The translations under genes and the position numbers were made by a program. A DNA stretch of 64,000 bases, taken from Ursus arctos (Eukaryota > Chordata > Mammalia > Carnivora > Ursidae). How positions within the stretch are numbered: the stretch's first letter is position 1; each line of letters begins with the position of its first letter. The DNA is taken from positions 30,100,767-30,164,766 of the forward strand of contig NW_026623089.1 in NCBI RefSeq assembly GCF_023065955.2, read 5' to 3'. This document shows positions 36,319 to 47,557 of this stretch, piece by piece. The notes under the pieces were generated by a model. The model ran no database searches and was not told the DNA's origin. It saw only the letters and a list, made by a program, of their open reading frames with translations.

Positions 36319-36580
36319 GGGCTTAGTTTGTTTCCTATAGAGTCTCTTATAGTTTGTCCCGCTCCGATTTCATCTTATTTTACTTTTTCCCTCCCTCTCC
36401 CTATGATCCTCTATTTTGTTTCTTAAATTGCGTATATGAGTGAAATCATATAATTGTCTTTCTCTGACTTATTCTGCTTAGCATAATACCCTCTAGTTCC
36501 GGCCACAGCATTAGAAATGGTAAGATTTCATTTTTTGGACGGCTGAGTAATATTCCAGTGGATGTGTGACAAATTCTGTG
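36319..36580 (-). mobile_element. LINE-1 3' UTR piece, reverse, inside plus-strand LINE-1
   Basis: Reverse LINE-1: 'cttagtttgtttcctataga', 'gtcttatgagtgaaa'-type text ('gcgtatatgagtgaaatcat'), 'ctgcttagcataataccctc' and 'ggctgagtaatattccagtg'. It lacks the poly(T) end, so it may be an inverted part or a second, deleted insertion. Confidence 0.75.
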
Positions 36581-36773
36581 AGGGATGTCTGGGGGGCTCA
36601 GTCAGTTAAGTGTCTGCCTTCAGCTCAGGTCATGATCCCAGGGTCCTGGGATCGAGCCCTGCATGGGGCTCCTTGCCCAGCAGGGGAGTCTGCTTCTCCC
36701 TCTCCCTCTGTCCCCTCCCCGCTCATATGCATGGACGCTGTCAAATAAATAAATAAAATCTTTTTTAAAAAAT
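36581..36773 (+). mobile_element. Can-SINE
   Basis: Head agggatgtctggggggctca, cagctcaggtcatgatccca, CT-rich middle, taaataaataaaatctt and a T/A tail. Confidence 0.9.
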
Positions 36774-36774
36774 G

Positions 36775-37105
36775 AATATTGATGCAACTTGGATGACTCT
36801 CATGGCATTATGGCGAGTTAGTGAAACCAGTCTCAAGTGGTTATATTCTATGATTCCATTTATATGACAATCTCAAAATGACAAAACTATAGTGCTGAAG
36901 AACAGATAAGAGGTTGCCAGAGGTTTGGGAAGGGGTGATTACAACAGAAGAGCACAAGGGAGCTGTTGAGGTGATAGAACTGTTCTGTATCTTGACTGTG
37001 GTGGTGGGTACACAAATTTACACATGTAGTTAAAATTCCGAGAGCTGTACACAAAAACGTCAACTTTTCTACACGTTAACTTGAAAATAAAATTTTGTTA
37101 CAAAA
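36775..37105 (+). mobile_element. Old LINE-1 3' UTR end
   Basis: 'atgattccatttatatgaca', 'cttgactgtggtggtgggta' and a terminal 'gttaacttgaaaataaaatt'. Could be the end of the LINE-1 from 31790 or a separate copy. Confidence 0.72.
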
Positions 37106-37650
37106 AATCCACTGGTCCGATTTGTACTCGGAAAGGATCTTTAACCAAGGCTTGACCTGTAAACATCAGGTATTGACCATTTGGAAAGTACTGATTCACT
37201 GAGTTATGTGGATCTTCCAAATGAAATTTTCTCTTAAAAGCTGGAATGTTGTCACTGGCAACAAATACTGTTACACTTCTTTCCTTGATGTGACTGGCTC
37301 ACTTCATTCATTTTTGAGAAAATGTCTGTCAAATACTAAAGTCTGAAAAACCACAGTTTGTGAGACATTCTTCAAAGTACAGTGGTGTTCCATGAAAAAA
37401 CATCTAGTTTAGCTCACAACTCAGTCACATTAAGTGCTTTATGCATACTTCCCATTTCATCACATAGAGTATTACCAAAACATAAACTTGGGGTCAAGAT
37501 TTAGTAAAAGCAGCATTTCTCACCGCCTCATCAAGGGCATTCTTAGGTGAAACTGTCATTTTTTTTACTTTGTGTGTGAAGTGAAAGACTACAAAGACTA
37601 CTATAATAGTTTGGTGCCACTAACTCGATTTGTGCACCAGCAGTTTAGCC
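37106..37650 (-). pseudogene. Decayed hAT (Charlie/ZBED-type) transposase fragment
   Basis: Read on the minus strand, the segment keeps pieces of a hAT transposase C-terminal half. One frame gives TDIFSKMNEVSQSHQGKK, close to the conserved 'YLADIF..LNELNLSLQGK' motif of Charlie and ZBED-type transposases. The next frame continues with SDNIPAFKRKFHLEDP, then FPNGQYLMF and DPFRV. Upstream text (DEMGSMHKAL and a frame with VFFHGTPLYF) is more decayed. Several stops and at least two frame changes show it is dead. No terminal repeats are clear, so its edges are approximate. It could be an old autonomous Charlie copy or a retrocopy of a domesticated hAT gene; I favour the former. Confidence 0.65.
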
Positions 37651-38695
37651 ACCACACTCTTAAAATATAAGCACAAATATCAACACAGTGCAAAAGGCAA
37701 ATAACATTTTAGTGTTAAGGATGCAAACAGTTTTGAGCAAGCATATCCCAGAAAGTCTCAGGAAGCATCAGGGTAAGTGGCGGGGGGAATCACACTTTGA
37801 GAATCAGAATGATCAAATCAATCCATCTTTGTCACAGTTTTCTTGCCCTATTTATTATGTTGAAATTAACAGTTATATTTTCAGAACACTATAACATTTC
37901 TTTAGTTCTCCCTATGCTGAAGAAAAGAATATAAGGTGATATGGCTGGAGGACTGGTTTTAAAATTGGAAACAAATGGGTACTTTTGACTGGAGAAGTGT
38001 AAGCAGTAGCATTAATTCAGCATTTAGTCTAATTATTACAAATGTTCAGAGAGATGCAAAATGGAGAGTTTACAAATGGTACCCTAAACTATACAAACAT
38101 CCCTGTAAAAATCTCTTAAAGCTGTGTAGAAGAGAAACTAGTACTTTGAGTGAATAAGTACAAATTAATACATTTAAGAGAAAAAAACCCAAAGTGTTAT
38201 TTCTTTACACAATGACTGACCCTAGGTAATCACTGAGTACTAGATATCACTGTATAATCTTCTCTGAATCTACGATTACTAAAAATAACTGTGTTATTAC
38301 AGTTAAAAGAGAACACCAAAACTTCTGGAAGTCTTTGGGAAGAGCATTCTATATTAAATAATATTCCTACTACGTTGCTAAACTGATTCTTGAAATTATG
38401 TATGTAGCAGAACAGCAAATACAAAGGATTAGAACAATATATGTCAGTCTTTAAAATCATTAAGAGGAAAATACCAAGAAATATTTTAACGAGGCATTCC
38501 TTTTGACAAAAATATAGAATAAACTTTAAAATACTGCATAGTACAAGTGTAAGTAGAACCTTATCAAGCCAAGTTCTCAATTTGAATGCCTTTTAAGAAA
38601 CACTTAACATTCTAATGCTAAAAGAGAAACAAATGACAAGTCAATAAACTATTAGAAATTAATTTGAGAAAAATTTATTGTTATATACTAAGCTC
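37651..38695. other. Intronic sequence, no recognised feature
   Basis: AT-rich. A 116-codon minus-strand frame (38230-38580) has no family resemblance and is treated as chance. Confidence 0.45.
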
Positions 38696-38712
38696 AAAAC
38701 ACACTGAGTCCA

Positions 38713-38910
38713 GGGGCGCCTGGGTAGCGCAGTCGTTAAAGCGTCTGCTTTCGGCTCAGGGCGTGATCCTGGCGTTCCGGGATCGAGCCCCACATCAGGC
38801 TCCTCCGCTGGGAGCCTGCTTCTTCCTCTCCCACTCCCCCTGCTGTGTTCCCTCTCTCGCTGGCTGTCTCTCTGTCACATAAATAAAAATAAAATCTTTA
38901 AAAAAAAAAA
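38713..38910 (+). mobile_element. Can-SINE, young ursid type
   Basis: Full length, head ggggcgcctgggtagcgcag, 'gcgttccgggatcgagcccc', tail aaaatcttt plus A. The 17-bp target duplication (aaaacacactgagtcca) is perfect at 38696-38712 and 38911-38927, indicating recent insertion. Confidence 0.96.
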
Positions 38911-38927
38911 AAAACACACTGAGTCCA

Positions 38928-39460
38928 ATTCTGAAAGCTTTACAGAACTATATGGATATTCAAATGAAAAATGGTATTCTAAATAACTATAATGCATTGC
39001 ACATCCTTAAACAAGGTAATATTTTAAAAAGTTTTCCCCAAAGGCCTATAAAGATTTATAGGAAACTTCTAGTTGCTCAGTGATAGATTTATAGATGGGA
39101 CCAAACTATTCAGGGAAACATGTCAAAATAATTTAAAAGTCCTATTATTATAAACTCCTAGATAAAATATATGCATATTTATAATGAATAAAATTTGTAT
39201 AATGGCAACATACACTCCTCTCTCTCTCTCTCTTGCTCTCAAAACACATATTCTCTCTCAATGCACAGCTAAACTCAAAAGGTTGGCAGGGAAGTCCTCA
39301 AGTGCTAAAAACAAACGAGAATCTGGAAGACAGAGCTGAGAGTGTGCTGACACACTGAGTGGATGATTAAGTATGGGTGGTAACCTAGGAACTTGGGTTT
39401 TAACACTGACGCAGGGACAAGAGAAGAGAGGCCTTAAGGACGCTGAAACTCAGGACTCTA
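38928..39460. other. Intronic sequence with CT microsatellite
   Basis: A (TC)n run lies at about 39213-39235. Otherwise nothing recognised. Confidence 0.5.
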
Positions 39461-39605
39461 AAGCATTGCTACTCAAAAGTGTGGCGGTCTATGTCAACAT
39501 CTGGCAACTTGTTCCCTAGAAATGAAATTCCTTAGATCCCAACCCAGACCTACTGAATCAGAATATCTGCAAAGGAAGCTCAGGGATCTTTTTGTCCTCC
39601 TAGGC
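39461..39605 (+). mobile_element. MER5A-like hAT element fragment
   Basis: 'gctactcaaaagtgtggcgg' and 'cccagacctactgaatcaga' followed by 'gatctttttg' match the MER5A order, though the 3' end is lost. Confidence 0.7.
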
Positions 39606-39691
39606 AGAGAGACTATAAGGGAATCTCCCTAGAGAAACTGAATCCCATGCTTGTGACTTGCACAGGTTTGGAATTCAAATACACACTACTT

Positions 39692-40045
39692 CAGCAGTTT
39701 TTAAACATTTTAGTTCCAAGATCACTCTATACTCAAAAATTATTGAGGACTCGCAACTCTTGATCTCTGAGTTGTGAGTTTAAGCCCCCACAATGGGCAT
39801 ATAGTTTACTTAAAAATAAAATAAAGACAAATTAAAACAAAAATTTTAAACCCCAAGAACACACACAAGACTCACACTCTTACCTATCAGAGTAATGATA
39901 CCATCTCCAATAACCCCTGGAAAACTCCACTAGTGAGAGAATGAAGAATTAAAAGGCAAATAACATCTCAGTATTATTATGAAAATAGTCTGAACTCCAG
40001 GACCCCCAGGAGTCTCTGGACCACACTTTGAGAACCACCACACTA
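39692..40045 (+). mobile_element. Internally deleted hAT (Charlie-like) element
   Basis: Left end 'cagtttttaaacattttagt' with 'aaaattattgaggac'; right end 'gcaaataacatctcagtatt', 'tctctggaccacactttgag' and 'aaccacca'. These are the two ends of one longer element with the middle missing. A truncated SINE sits inside at 39751-39830. Confidence 0.65.
39751..39830 (+). mobile_element. 5'-truncated tRNA-Lys-like SINE
   Basis: Only the second half: 'caactcttgatctctgagtt', 'gtgagtttaagcccccacaa', then 'acttaaaaataaaataaa'. Confidence 0.7.
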
Positions 40046-40489
40046 TCTGAATTATCTAGGAATTCCCTAATTATAAAATTAACATAAAATTGGTTCTCTA
40101 GGTTACTGAGAAGGGTGGGAGGGGGTGGCTGGCAGAAGCAAATGCAGACCTTCCCCAGAGAAAAGTTCTCATGATCTACCCACACAAGATTCCTACAGAA
40201 AAAAAAAAATAAGCCATGTCAAACATGAGCCCGCCCACAATGAAAAAAAACCCATGAAATCTAGAGAAAACAATTTATTAAAAGCAAGAATAAGCAGACA
40301 GTAAACAGAAGGATGAAAGCCTAAAGAACTTAAAATGTTATGATTGCTTTTAAAAGTTACTAGAAATGAAATACAATATTTTAATAAGAATACAGCATAT
40401 TTAAATACGTAAAATGTCATATATGGTATATATATTACAATCATTATATATATATTATACTACCTTATATGTAAGCTACGTATACCACG
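40046..40489. other. Intronic sequence with TA-rich run
   Basis: Contains tatatata-rich text at about 40420-40460. Nothing else supported. Confidence 0.45.
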
Positions 40490-41185
40490 GTTTTAAAATT
40501 CCACATGGCAACAGAGAAAATACTTGCAAAAGATACATCTGATAAAGGACTTATGCAAAATATGCAAAGAACTTTTAAAACTCAACAATAAGAAAATGAA
40601 CAGCCTGATTAAAAAATAAGCCAAAGACCTGAACACCACACCAAAGAAGCAATATGGATGGAAGTAAGCATATGAAAAAATACAGATGGCAAGAATGCGT
40701 ATGAAAACATGTTCAACATCACAATGTCATTAGGGAACTGCAAATTAAAACAAGATACCACTACAAACCTATTAAAAGTGCCAAAAGCAGGAACACTAAC
40801 TCAGAATGCTGTGCAGGCTGTGGAGCAACTCATTCATTGCTAACAGGAATGCAAAATGTACAGCCAGGGATTGGGGAAAGGGAAGGAGGAATGAATAGTC
40901 ACAGCACAGAAGATCTTAAGGGCAGTTGAAACTATTCTGTATGACACTACAATGGTGGAGACACGTGTCAAACCCACAGAGTGTACAACACCAAGAATGA
41001 ACCACAATGTAAACCATGGACTTTCAGTGATAATGATGGGTCAATGTAGGTTCATCCATGTAACAAAGGTACCACTATGGTGCCAAGCTGTGAACAGTAG
41101 GGAGGTTATGCTTATATGGGAACTCTGTATTTTCCCCACTCAATTTTGCTGTGAATCTAAAACTACTCTAAAAAATAAAGTTTAC

Positions 41186-41187
<2 letters not shown>
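40490..41187 (+). mobile_element. Old LINE-1 3' end
   Basis: 'cattagggaactgcaaatta', then a 3' UTR 'ctacaatggtggagacacgt', 'tcaatgtaggttcatccatg' and an end 'ctactctaaaaaataaagtt', typical of L1MB/L1MC-like ends (subfamily from memory). Confidence 0.8.
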
Positions 41188-41231
<44 letters not shown>

Positions 41232-41238
41232 ACACACC
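41188..41238. repeat. (CA)n microsatellite
   Basis: About 24 CA units with one interruption (cataca). Starts directly at the LINE-1 3' end. Confidence 0.95.
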
Positions 41239-41969
41239 AGTTATCAAGGTTTGGTGTTAATCCATGAGAAATATCCAAAATTACTTGAAAGACTACTAAA
41301 AATGTTTTTCCCTCTTCCAACAATCTTTCTATATTTGAGGCTGGATTTTCTTCATATACTTCAACCAAAATAACATTATGCAACAGCTGAACAAAAAAGT
41401 AGGTATAATGAGACAGCTATCTTCTATTAACCCAGATGTTAAATCTGTAAAATGTAAAAACAATGCCCCTTTTCTCAAAATGTTTTTGTTTTGGAAAACA
41501 ATGATTTTCACTAAAATGTTGCTTAACATGTAATAGGCTGTTTGTTATTTTCAAATAAATTAATACAACAGCTCTTTGAAAAGCTAAGTTTTAAGGGATC
41601 TTAAAAAAGAAAGTTTGAAAATAGCTTCTCTAAGGCATCGAAACTCAAACAACAGGAAGACAGAAGTCAGCACACCAAATAAAAATGATTAAATTAGTGC
41701 TATCCAAAGAGATAGACTACCTTGAAAAATACTGAACTACCGAACACCAAAATGTGGTAACATTTAATGGGTAACAGATTAGATGGTTTTTAAGAGAACA
41801 TTCCTACATAAGAATCTGTAAGATATCATGGCACCACAAATACTGGCTAATATTCTCAACTGAAATACTACTACTTCATATCACAATGTAAGAATGGACT
41901 TGATATCTGCTATATACCATATTAGTAAACAACATAAATACATGCCATTTTATATTTCATGTTAAGTAC
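41239..41969. other. Intronic sequence, no recognised feature
   Basis: Nothing supported. Confidence 0.5.
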
Positions 41970-42175
41970 AATAATAGCAGCTAACATTCATTAAGCTGTA
42001 TTCCAAAACTTGACACTATTTTACGTACTCTTCACAACAACTCTGAGGTAAGTACTATTAAACTATCCCCCATTTAGAGAGTCAGATACCGAGGACAAAA
42101 AGCTTAAAAAAAAAAAAAAAAAAGAGAGAGAGAGAGACAGAAGCTGGGATTCAAATTTAAGTATTATCGTCTTAG
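41970..42175 (-). mobile_element. MIR SINE, reverse, with A/GA run inside
   Basis: Reverse MIR: 'acgtactcttcacaacaact', 'aggtaagtactattaaacta', then after an A run and (GA)n at 42104-42138, 'agctgggattcaaatttaag'. Confidence 0.72.
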
Positions 42176-42189
42176 AGGACATTTAGACA

Positions 42190-42335
42190 AACCTTTCTAT
42201 AAACAGCCAAATAGTAAATATTTTAGTTGTTGCAGGTCATATACAGTCTCTGTTCCTTTTTTTTTTTTTTTTTAACTCTTTAAAAAAAATCATCCTTAGT
42301 TCCTGAGCCTTTACAAACACAGACCACAGCCCAGA
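42190..42335. mobile_element. hAT/MER element, decayed copy
   Basis: 'aaatagtaaatattttagtt', 'gtcatatacagtctctgttc', a T run and 'tttacaaacacagaccacag' parallel the element at 3675-3848. Confidence 0.5.
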
Positions 42336-43516
42336 TCAGCCTTTCTCAATCAGGTTCCCTTAAAGAATTAAACCCAAATGCCCTACACAACATCCTTGTA
42401 TGTAATGAATTTGCTTCTCTCTCGAGGTAGAGAATGGGATTCACTCATTAATATAATCTTCAGGAGAATTAGGAGAATTTAGACAGTTAAATAACTACCT
42501 GTGTTCAGTGGTTCCCCTGCATTCAACTAGTTCACCTGCATTCAATACAAAAAACAGATACCAACTGTTGTGTTTTCTCCATCTGGAAAAGTAAGGAAAA
42601 TTTTCAAAAATTGTAATTGATGGCTCACTAATACTAACAAAGAGAAGCAGAACTAAATCCTACAGTGTTGTTTTACCTTTTTATGGTCCTCCTTAAGAAT
42701 ACAGATAACGTTTTAAAAAAAAAAGAACACTGATAACCTAAAAAAGATGGACTTAAAATATATTTTCTCAATCCTTGAAGGTCAGCTACCAACATCATCA
42801 CCTTGTAGAGTCTGATTATACCCTCAAGGAAAAACAAATGATATAAAACACTTCGCAAAGTTGTATTATTTCAAACCGACACCTATAAATGTCACTGAGA
42901 ATATTAAAGAGGAATGTGAACTAAAAAGCTACACTGCCTTTTGGGGCAATGACAGTTTAAGCCAAATAGAGCATAACCAATACCTGAATGAAAAAAGTCA
43001 ACTCCTTAAGGATTTTCAATATTAACAGTCAAGCAACTGAAGGAACATTTATCAAACGGAATACATGGAGCACCTGGAATACCATCAGTCCAGAATTCCA
43101 AATCAATACTTCTTGCACCATGTCAGAGATGTAAATAGAATCATAAAGATGCAATATTGATAGATATTTCCCAACTTAAATAACTATGACACTCCAAAAA
43201 GTTTCACATAAAAATCAGCACAGGTTAAGAGCACCTCAAGATACAATTTCTAGGACTTTTGTAATCAGAACTTGCAGCCTCACAAGTTTACTTTATTTTA
43301 TATTATGAAAATAACTAATTTTTAAAGCTACAGAAATACCCATTAGCCACAACCTCTGCATAGATTACTTCAAATAAGCTTCTGGGCCATTGTGTGAATC
43401 CTCACTCTCCATTCATAACTACAATAAAACTACAGGGGCCTGAAACTAATGTAGCACTGTTTGTCAACTATACTTCAATTCAATCAATCAATCAGCATGG
43501 GGAATAATCAAAAGGG
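42336..43516. other. Intronic sequence with short LINE-1 tag
   Basis: Mostly unrecognised. The stretch 43437-43485 ('cctgaaactaatgtagcact') looks like the last bases of a carnivore LINE-1 3' end. Confidence 0.45.
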
Positions 43517-43760
43517 AAGCAGCATTCTACAGTGGTTTAGAACACAGACTCGAACCAAACTTTGTGAGTATGAGTCTTAACTATTTCTCCCTTTTCTAAC
43601 TATGTGACCTTGGACAAGTTCCTTAATTTCTCAGTGACTCTTCAGTAATAACAGGCATTGTAATTACATTCTTACCTCATAAGGTTTTTATGAGGATTAA
43701 ATTAGTATTTGAAAAATTAGCTAGAACAGGACCTAGCATAAAGTAGGTACTATATACACA
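43517..43760 (+). mobile_element. MIR SINE, nearly full length
   Basis: 'acagtggtttagaacacaga', 'actatgtgaccttggacaag', 'tcataaggtttttatgagga' and 'gacctagcataaagtaggta' in consensus order. One of the clearest MIR copies here. Confidence 0.85.
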
Positions 43761-44195
43761 TCTTACATGGAAAAACAAAACAAAAATATACACAGAAACA
43801 ACATCAAGCGGAGGAGAACTCACACAGTAAATGAACCTAAGACTGACAATGAGTGCCTTCTCATGGCTGCTGTCTCATATCCTTGGTTCTTAATATTCAG
43901 CAGTACTATATTCACAATGAGTACCTACTACGTGAAAGAAAATCAGAACGAAATTATCTTCTCTTCCAAACCTGCTCCACCCACAGTCTCTACTACCTTG
44001 GTTAAAGACAACTCTGCACCAAGTTGCTTGAACCCAAAACTTTATAATCCTCCTTATCTTCTTTCTCCTACTGCCCACATTAATCCATTAGAAAATTATC
44101 CTGGATCTACCAATCTTACCAATCTTCCATCAATCTAACACAGTCACAGTCCTAACCACTTCTTCCTTCCTCTATGGGACCTAGCAAAGTAAATT
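43761..44195. other. Intronic sequence, no recognised feature
   Basis: A 123-codon plus-strand frame (43767-44138) has no recognised motif. Confidence 0.45.
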
Positions 44196-44425
44196 AGTCA
44201 TTGTCCATGTTGGGGAATGGAAAGAGAGGGGGACAAGACAAGGACTGACTGCTAATTGTTATGGGATCTCGTATGTAAACAGAATATGATACCCACTGGG
44301 GTGATGAAAATGGACTAAAATCTGACATTAATGGCTGCACAACTCTGTGAATATAGTAAAAATCACTGAGTTATATACTTTAAATGGGTGTACTGTTTGC
44401 TATATAAATTATGTCTCAATAAATC
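44196..44425 (+). mobile_element. Old LINE-1 3' end, first of two
   Basis: 'tgactgctaattgttatggg', 'ggctgcacaactctgtgaat' and an end 'attatgtctcaataaatcca'. Confidence 0.78.
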
Positions 44426-44730
44426 CACTTAAAAAGGAATGAACTATAAACACAAATGTGTAAGCAAAAGAACCTAGACACAAAAAAGTACATTCTGTAT
44501 GATTCCTTTTATATGAAATGTAAGATATAGGCAAAACTAACTTGTGACAAATCAGTTATTGCAGTAATGAGCAACTGGCTGGAGCAGAACATAAGTGAAC
44601 TTCCTAAGAAGCTGGAAATACTTTATATCTTGTTTTGGACAGAGATCCACGGGTGTACACAATTGTTAAAATTTTAGAGCTTTCCATTTTAATTAAATCT
44701 CAATAAAAAAGGTAGCAAAAAAAAAAAATC
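44426..44730 (+). mobile_element. Old LINE-1 3' end, second of two
   Basis: 'tgtatgattccttttatatg', 'atccacgggtgtacacaatt' and an end 'aattaaatctcaataaaaaa'. Adjacent to the first in the same direction. Confidence 0.7.
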
Positions 44731-45129
44731 ACTCCTATTTGAACTTGGAAAGAAAAGAGGCTAAAAAACTAAGAGTACCTGACAAAGAATGCCTTCATCC
44801 TTCCCCAGTAGGAGTGGATTATACAGATGTCCATTTACAGAAATATCCAGAGCCTGAGTACGCTGTCTTTTCTTCCCATAAGATTTTAATAAACTCATCT
44901 GGTGCTCCACACCCCTCTAATTTTCAAAGATCAGTTTCCTTAATTTTTAAAAAATACTCTCAGAATATTCCACAGCCAAAACTAAGCCTTGTTAAAACAT
45001 GCTTAAGTGCCACCAAGTGGTGAAAAAGAAATATATTTACATAAACCAGATCCTAAGAGGAAAACCAAAGTCTACTTTTTCTTTTTCTGTCTTCTGAAAA
45101 CATATTCTGATACCCTGTCTAGAAGAATC
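44731..45129. other. Intronic sequence, no recognised feature
   Basis: A 94-codon frame at 44739-45023 has no known motif and no splice signals in support. Confidence 0.45.
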
Positions 45130-45390
45130 CTCTCCACCTACCCCCTTCTCTTCCTTCCCCTGGTTAACTCATACTCACTTTCACCTCCCAAATGAATATT
45201 TATTTTCTTAGAAATTCTTCTGATTTTCTATTATTCCAATCTGCCCACCTCTACAAACACAATTACACACACAGAACCACATCTCCTTTCAGAGCTCTTA
45301 TCCTGTGTAGTTATAGGTTCTTCCTATGATTAATGTCCCTATTTCTCCCATCAGAATCTAAGTGCCACACAAACAGGAACAGTCTACTAG
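45130..45390 (+). mobile_element. L2 LINE 3' end
   Basis: 'cccctggttaactcatactc', then 'catcagaatctaagtgccac' in the position of the L2 'agactgtgagctcc' block. Confidence 0.55.
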
Positions 45391-46439
45391 TTAAATTAAA
45401 AATGCAATTCAACCAAACTATCTAAACAGAGATTGTCCCCAAAGCCAAGAGGCTATCCTTGCCTAAGAAATTCATTTTAAGTCAATATACATTTATTTGA
45501 CAGAGACATTTATTTTGGATCAGTATCTGTGAGTCACTCAATATCTACTTCCTTGTCAACTTGGCTCTCAGAATATAGTCCTTCATCTGAGTCACTGGTT
45601 TCTATGCTTGCTTTGCCTGTCGATCCCTTAACTGGGCATATGTATTCTTAGCTTTAATTTCTGTTGTTTATTTTACTATGTTTCTCCTGTAGTTTCTAAG
45701 ATATCAAATTTTAAGACATTAAACAATGTTCATAGATACTGTCAAGACCGTATCTAATGGTATTAATAGCTGTAGAAACGTAACTTCTTAGGGACAGGGG
45801 TTTCAGTTCAGAATGCAAAGTGACATTACCCCCCAAAACCTCAAAACAGTTCTTCCAACATTCAAGTAAACAGAGTATCAACACAGAAAGAATGAAGAGC
45901 CAAAAAGAACAGCTAACAATAAGCAACTTGGGAGACGAAAACAACATCATGAAAAAAGGCAAATAACATTTTGCAGATACACTAAATAAAACCAAAAACA
46001 TTTCTAGAAATCAACTTATGCCAACTAGATAAGAACTGTACTTTAGCAAATGCCCACAGAAAATCTAAAAGGCGGCCTTTGGGCAAAATTTGAATACTTT
46101 TCTAAAATCCTTTGAAAAAGTTTAAAGAAACTGCATAACACCAATCTATGCTTTCATGATAAAGGTGGAGAAGGAGCACTCAGAAAAACCCGGATGGCTA
46201 TGCTGTGCCAATTACACATTGCAGGCCTCCTAAAGCAATAACAAAGCAACTGAAATTTCAGAATCAATTCTTTAAGAACCATTCATGAATATGTGAAAAT
46301 TCCTGAGTTGGAGAAAAAGGACCCAGAAATCTTTCTTCTAATAACAATCATCTCCTCCCTTTCCTCCTCCATTAAAACATTATTATTAGTTTTACCACTA
46401 GGCAATATATCATAATCACCATTTCAAGAAATCAGTTAA
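45391..46439. other. Intronic sequence, no recognised feature
   Basis: No exon or repeat that I can support. Confidence 0.5.
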
Positions 46440-47200
46440 AGATCAATGTAAACGGAAATTTCCTTAAAAATAAGAGGCTCAACCTCACTCGTAAAGGAAA
46501 TGCTAACTAAAACTATACTGAGAGTATTTTTTACATATCAAATTTGCAAAAATCCACAAATCAGACACAATATTATATAGGAAAGGCTGTAGGGATATAG
46601 ACATTCTCCCAAAGGGTGCTCTCCTGCAATGATGGAGGGACTACAAAATTGTATCACCCATGTAGAGGGCAATTTGGCAATACCTAGCTATAAATGTATT
46701 TTACCCCTTAACTCAGTAATACCATTTCTGGGAACGTATCCTACAGATACCAGCACACACACAAAATAACTTATGTACAATATTATTCACTGCAGGATGG
46801 TTAGCGACAAGTGAAAACTCAGATGTTCAATAACCATCAAGTTAAATATATTACAGCCTATCCACAATGGAATCCAATGCAGTTGTGAAAAAGAATGACA
46901 ATGCTCTCTATATACTAATATAGAAAGGCAACTAAAACATATAAAGAAAAAAAAAGCAAAGTAAAGAACACAGTATTTTCTACATACTGTTGTAAGAAAA
47001 TAGAAAAAGGAAAATATTAACATCTGCTTTTATTTTTATAAAGAAACGCTGAAAGAATACATAACAAAAATGGTTAGAGGAAGCAAGTAAAACTAGAGTA
47101 GATGGAACATGGCAGAAGCAATACTTGTCACTGCATACTTAATATGTGAGTTTTGAATTGAGAAAATGTTACTAAACTTAAAATAAGGTACCACTGTCAA
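46440..47200 (+). mobile_element. Very old LINE-1 3' end
   Basis: Order of 'ggaaatgctaactaaaacta', 'tagagggcaatttggcaata', 'cactgcaggatggttagcga' and 'cttgtcactgcatacttaat' fits an L1ME-like end (subfamily tentative). Confidence 0.7.
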
Positions 47201-47221
47201 AAATATTTATAATGAAAATTA

Positions 47222-47345
47222 TGGGGTGCCCGGCTGGCTCAGTCGGTAAAGCATGCTACTTTTGATCTCGGGGTCATGAGTTTAAAACCCACATTGGGTG
47301 GCGTACAGCTTACTTTAAGTGAATAAACAGAGATAGATAATTTAT
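47222..47345 (+). mobile_element. Short tRNA-Lys-like SINE, first of a pair
   Basis: ggggtgcccggctggctcag, gatctcggggtcatgagttt, then a decayed tail. The next SINE starts 12 bp later. Confidence 0.82.
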
Positions 47346-47356
47346 TTAAAAAATTT

Positions 47357-47557
47357 GGGACGCCTGAGTGGTTCAGTCGGTTATGTGTCTGCCTTCAGCT
47401 CAGGTCATGATCCCAGGCTCCTGGGATCAAGTCCCACATTGGGCTCCTTGTTCAGTGGGGAGCCTGCTTCTCCCTCTGCCTGCTGCTTCCCCTGCTTATA
47501 TTCTCACGCTCTCTTGCTTTCGCTCTGACAAATAAATAAAACCTTTAAAAAAAATAA
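47357..47557 (+). mobile_element. Can-SINE, second of a pair
   Basis: gggacgcctgagtggttcag, cagctcaggtcatgatccca, CT-rich middle, aataaataaaacctttaaa. Probably inserted in the A-rich tail of the preceding SINE. Confidence 0.88.

Noticed and set aside
38230..38580. 116-codon minus-strand hydrophobic frame
   Set aside because: Phe/Leu/Ile-rich because of AT-rich DNA; no family resemblance or splice context.
41188..41238. CRISPR-like or other regular array
   Set aside because: Simple dinucleotide repeat with no spacers; the genome is mammalian.
43767..44138. 123-codon plus-strand frame
   Set aside because: No recognised domain, starts in the tail of a MIR, and lies antisense to LCOR.
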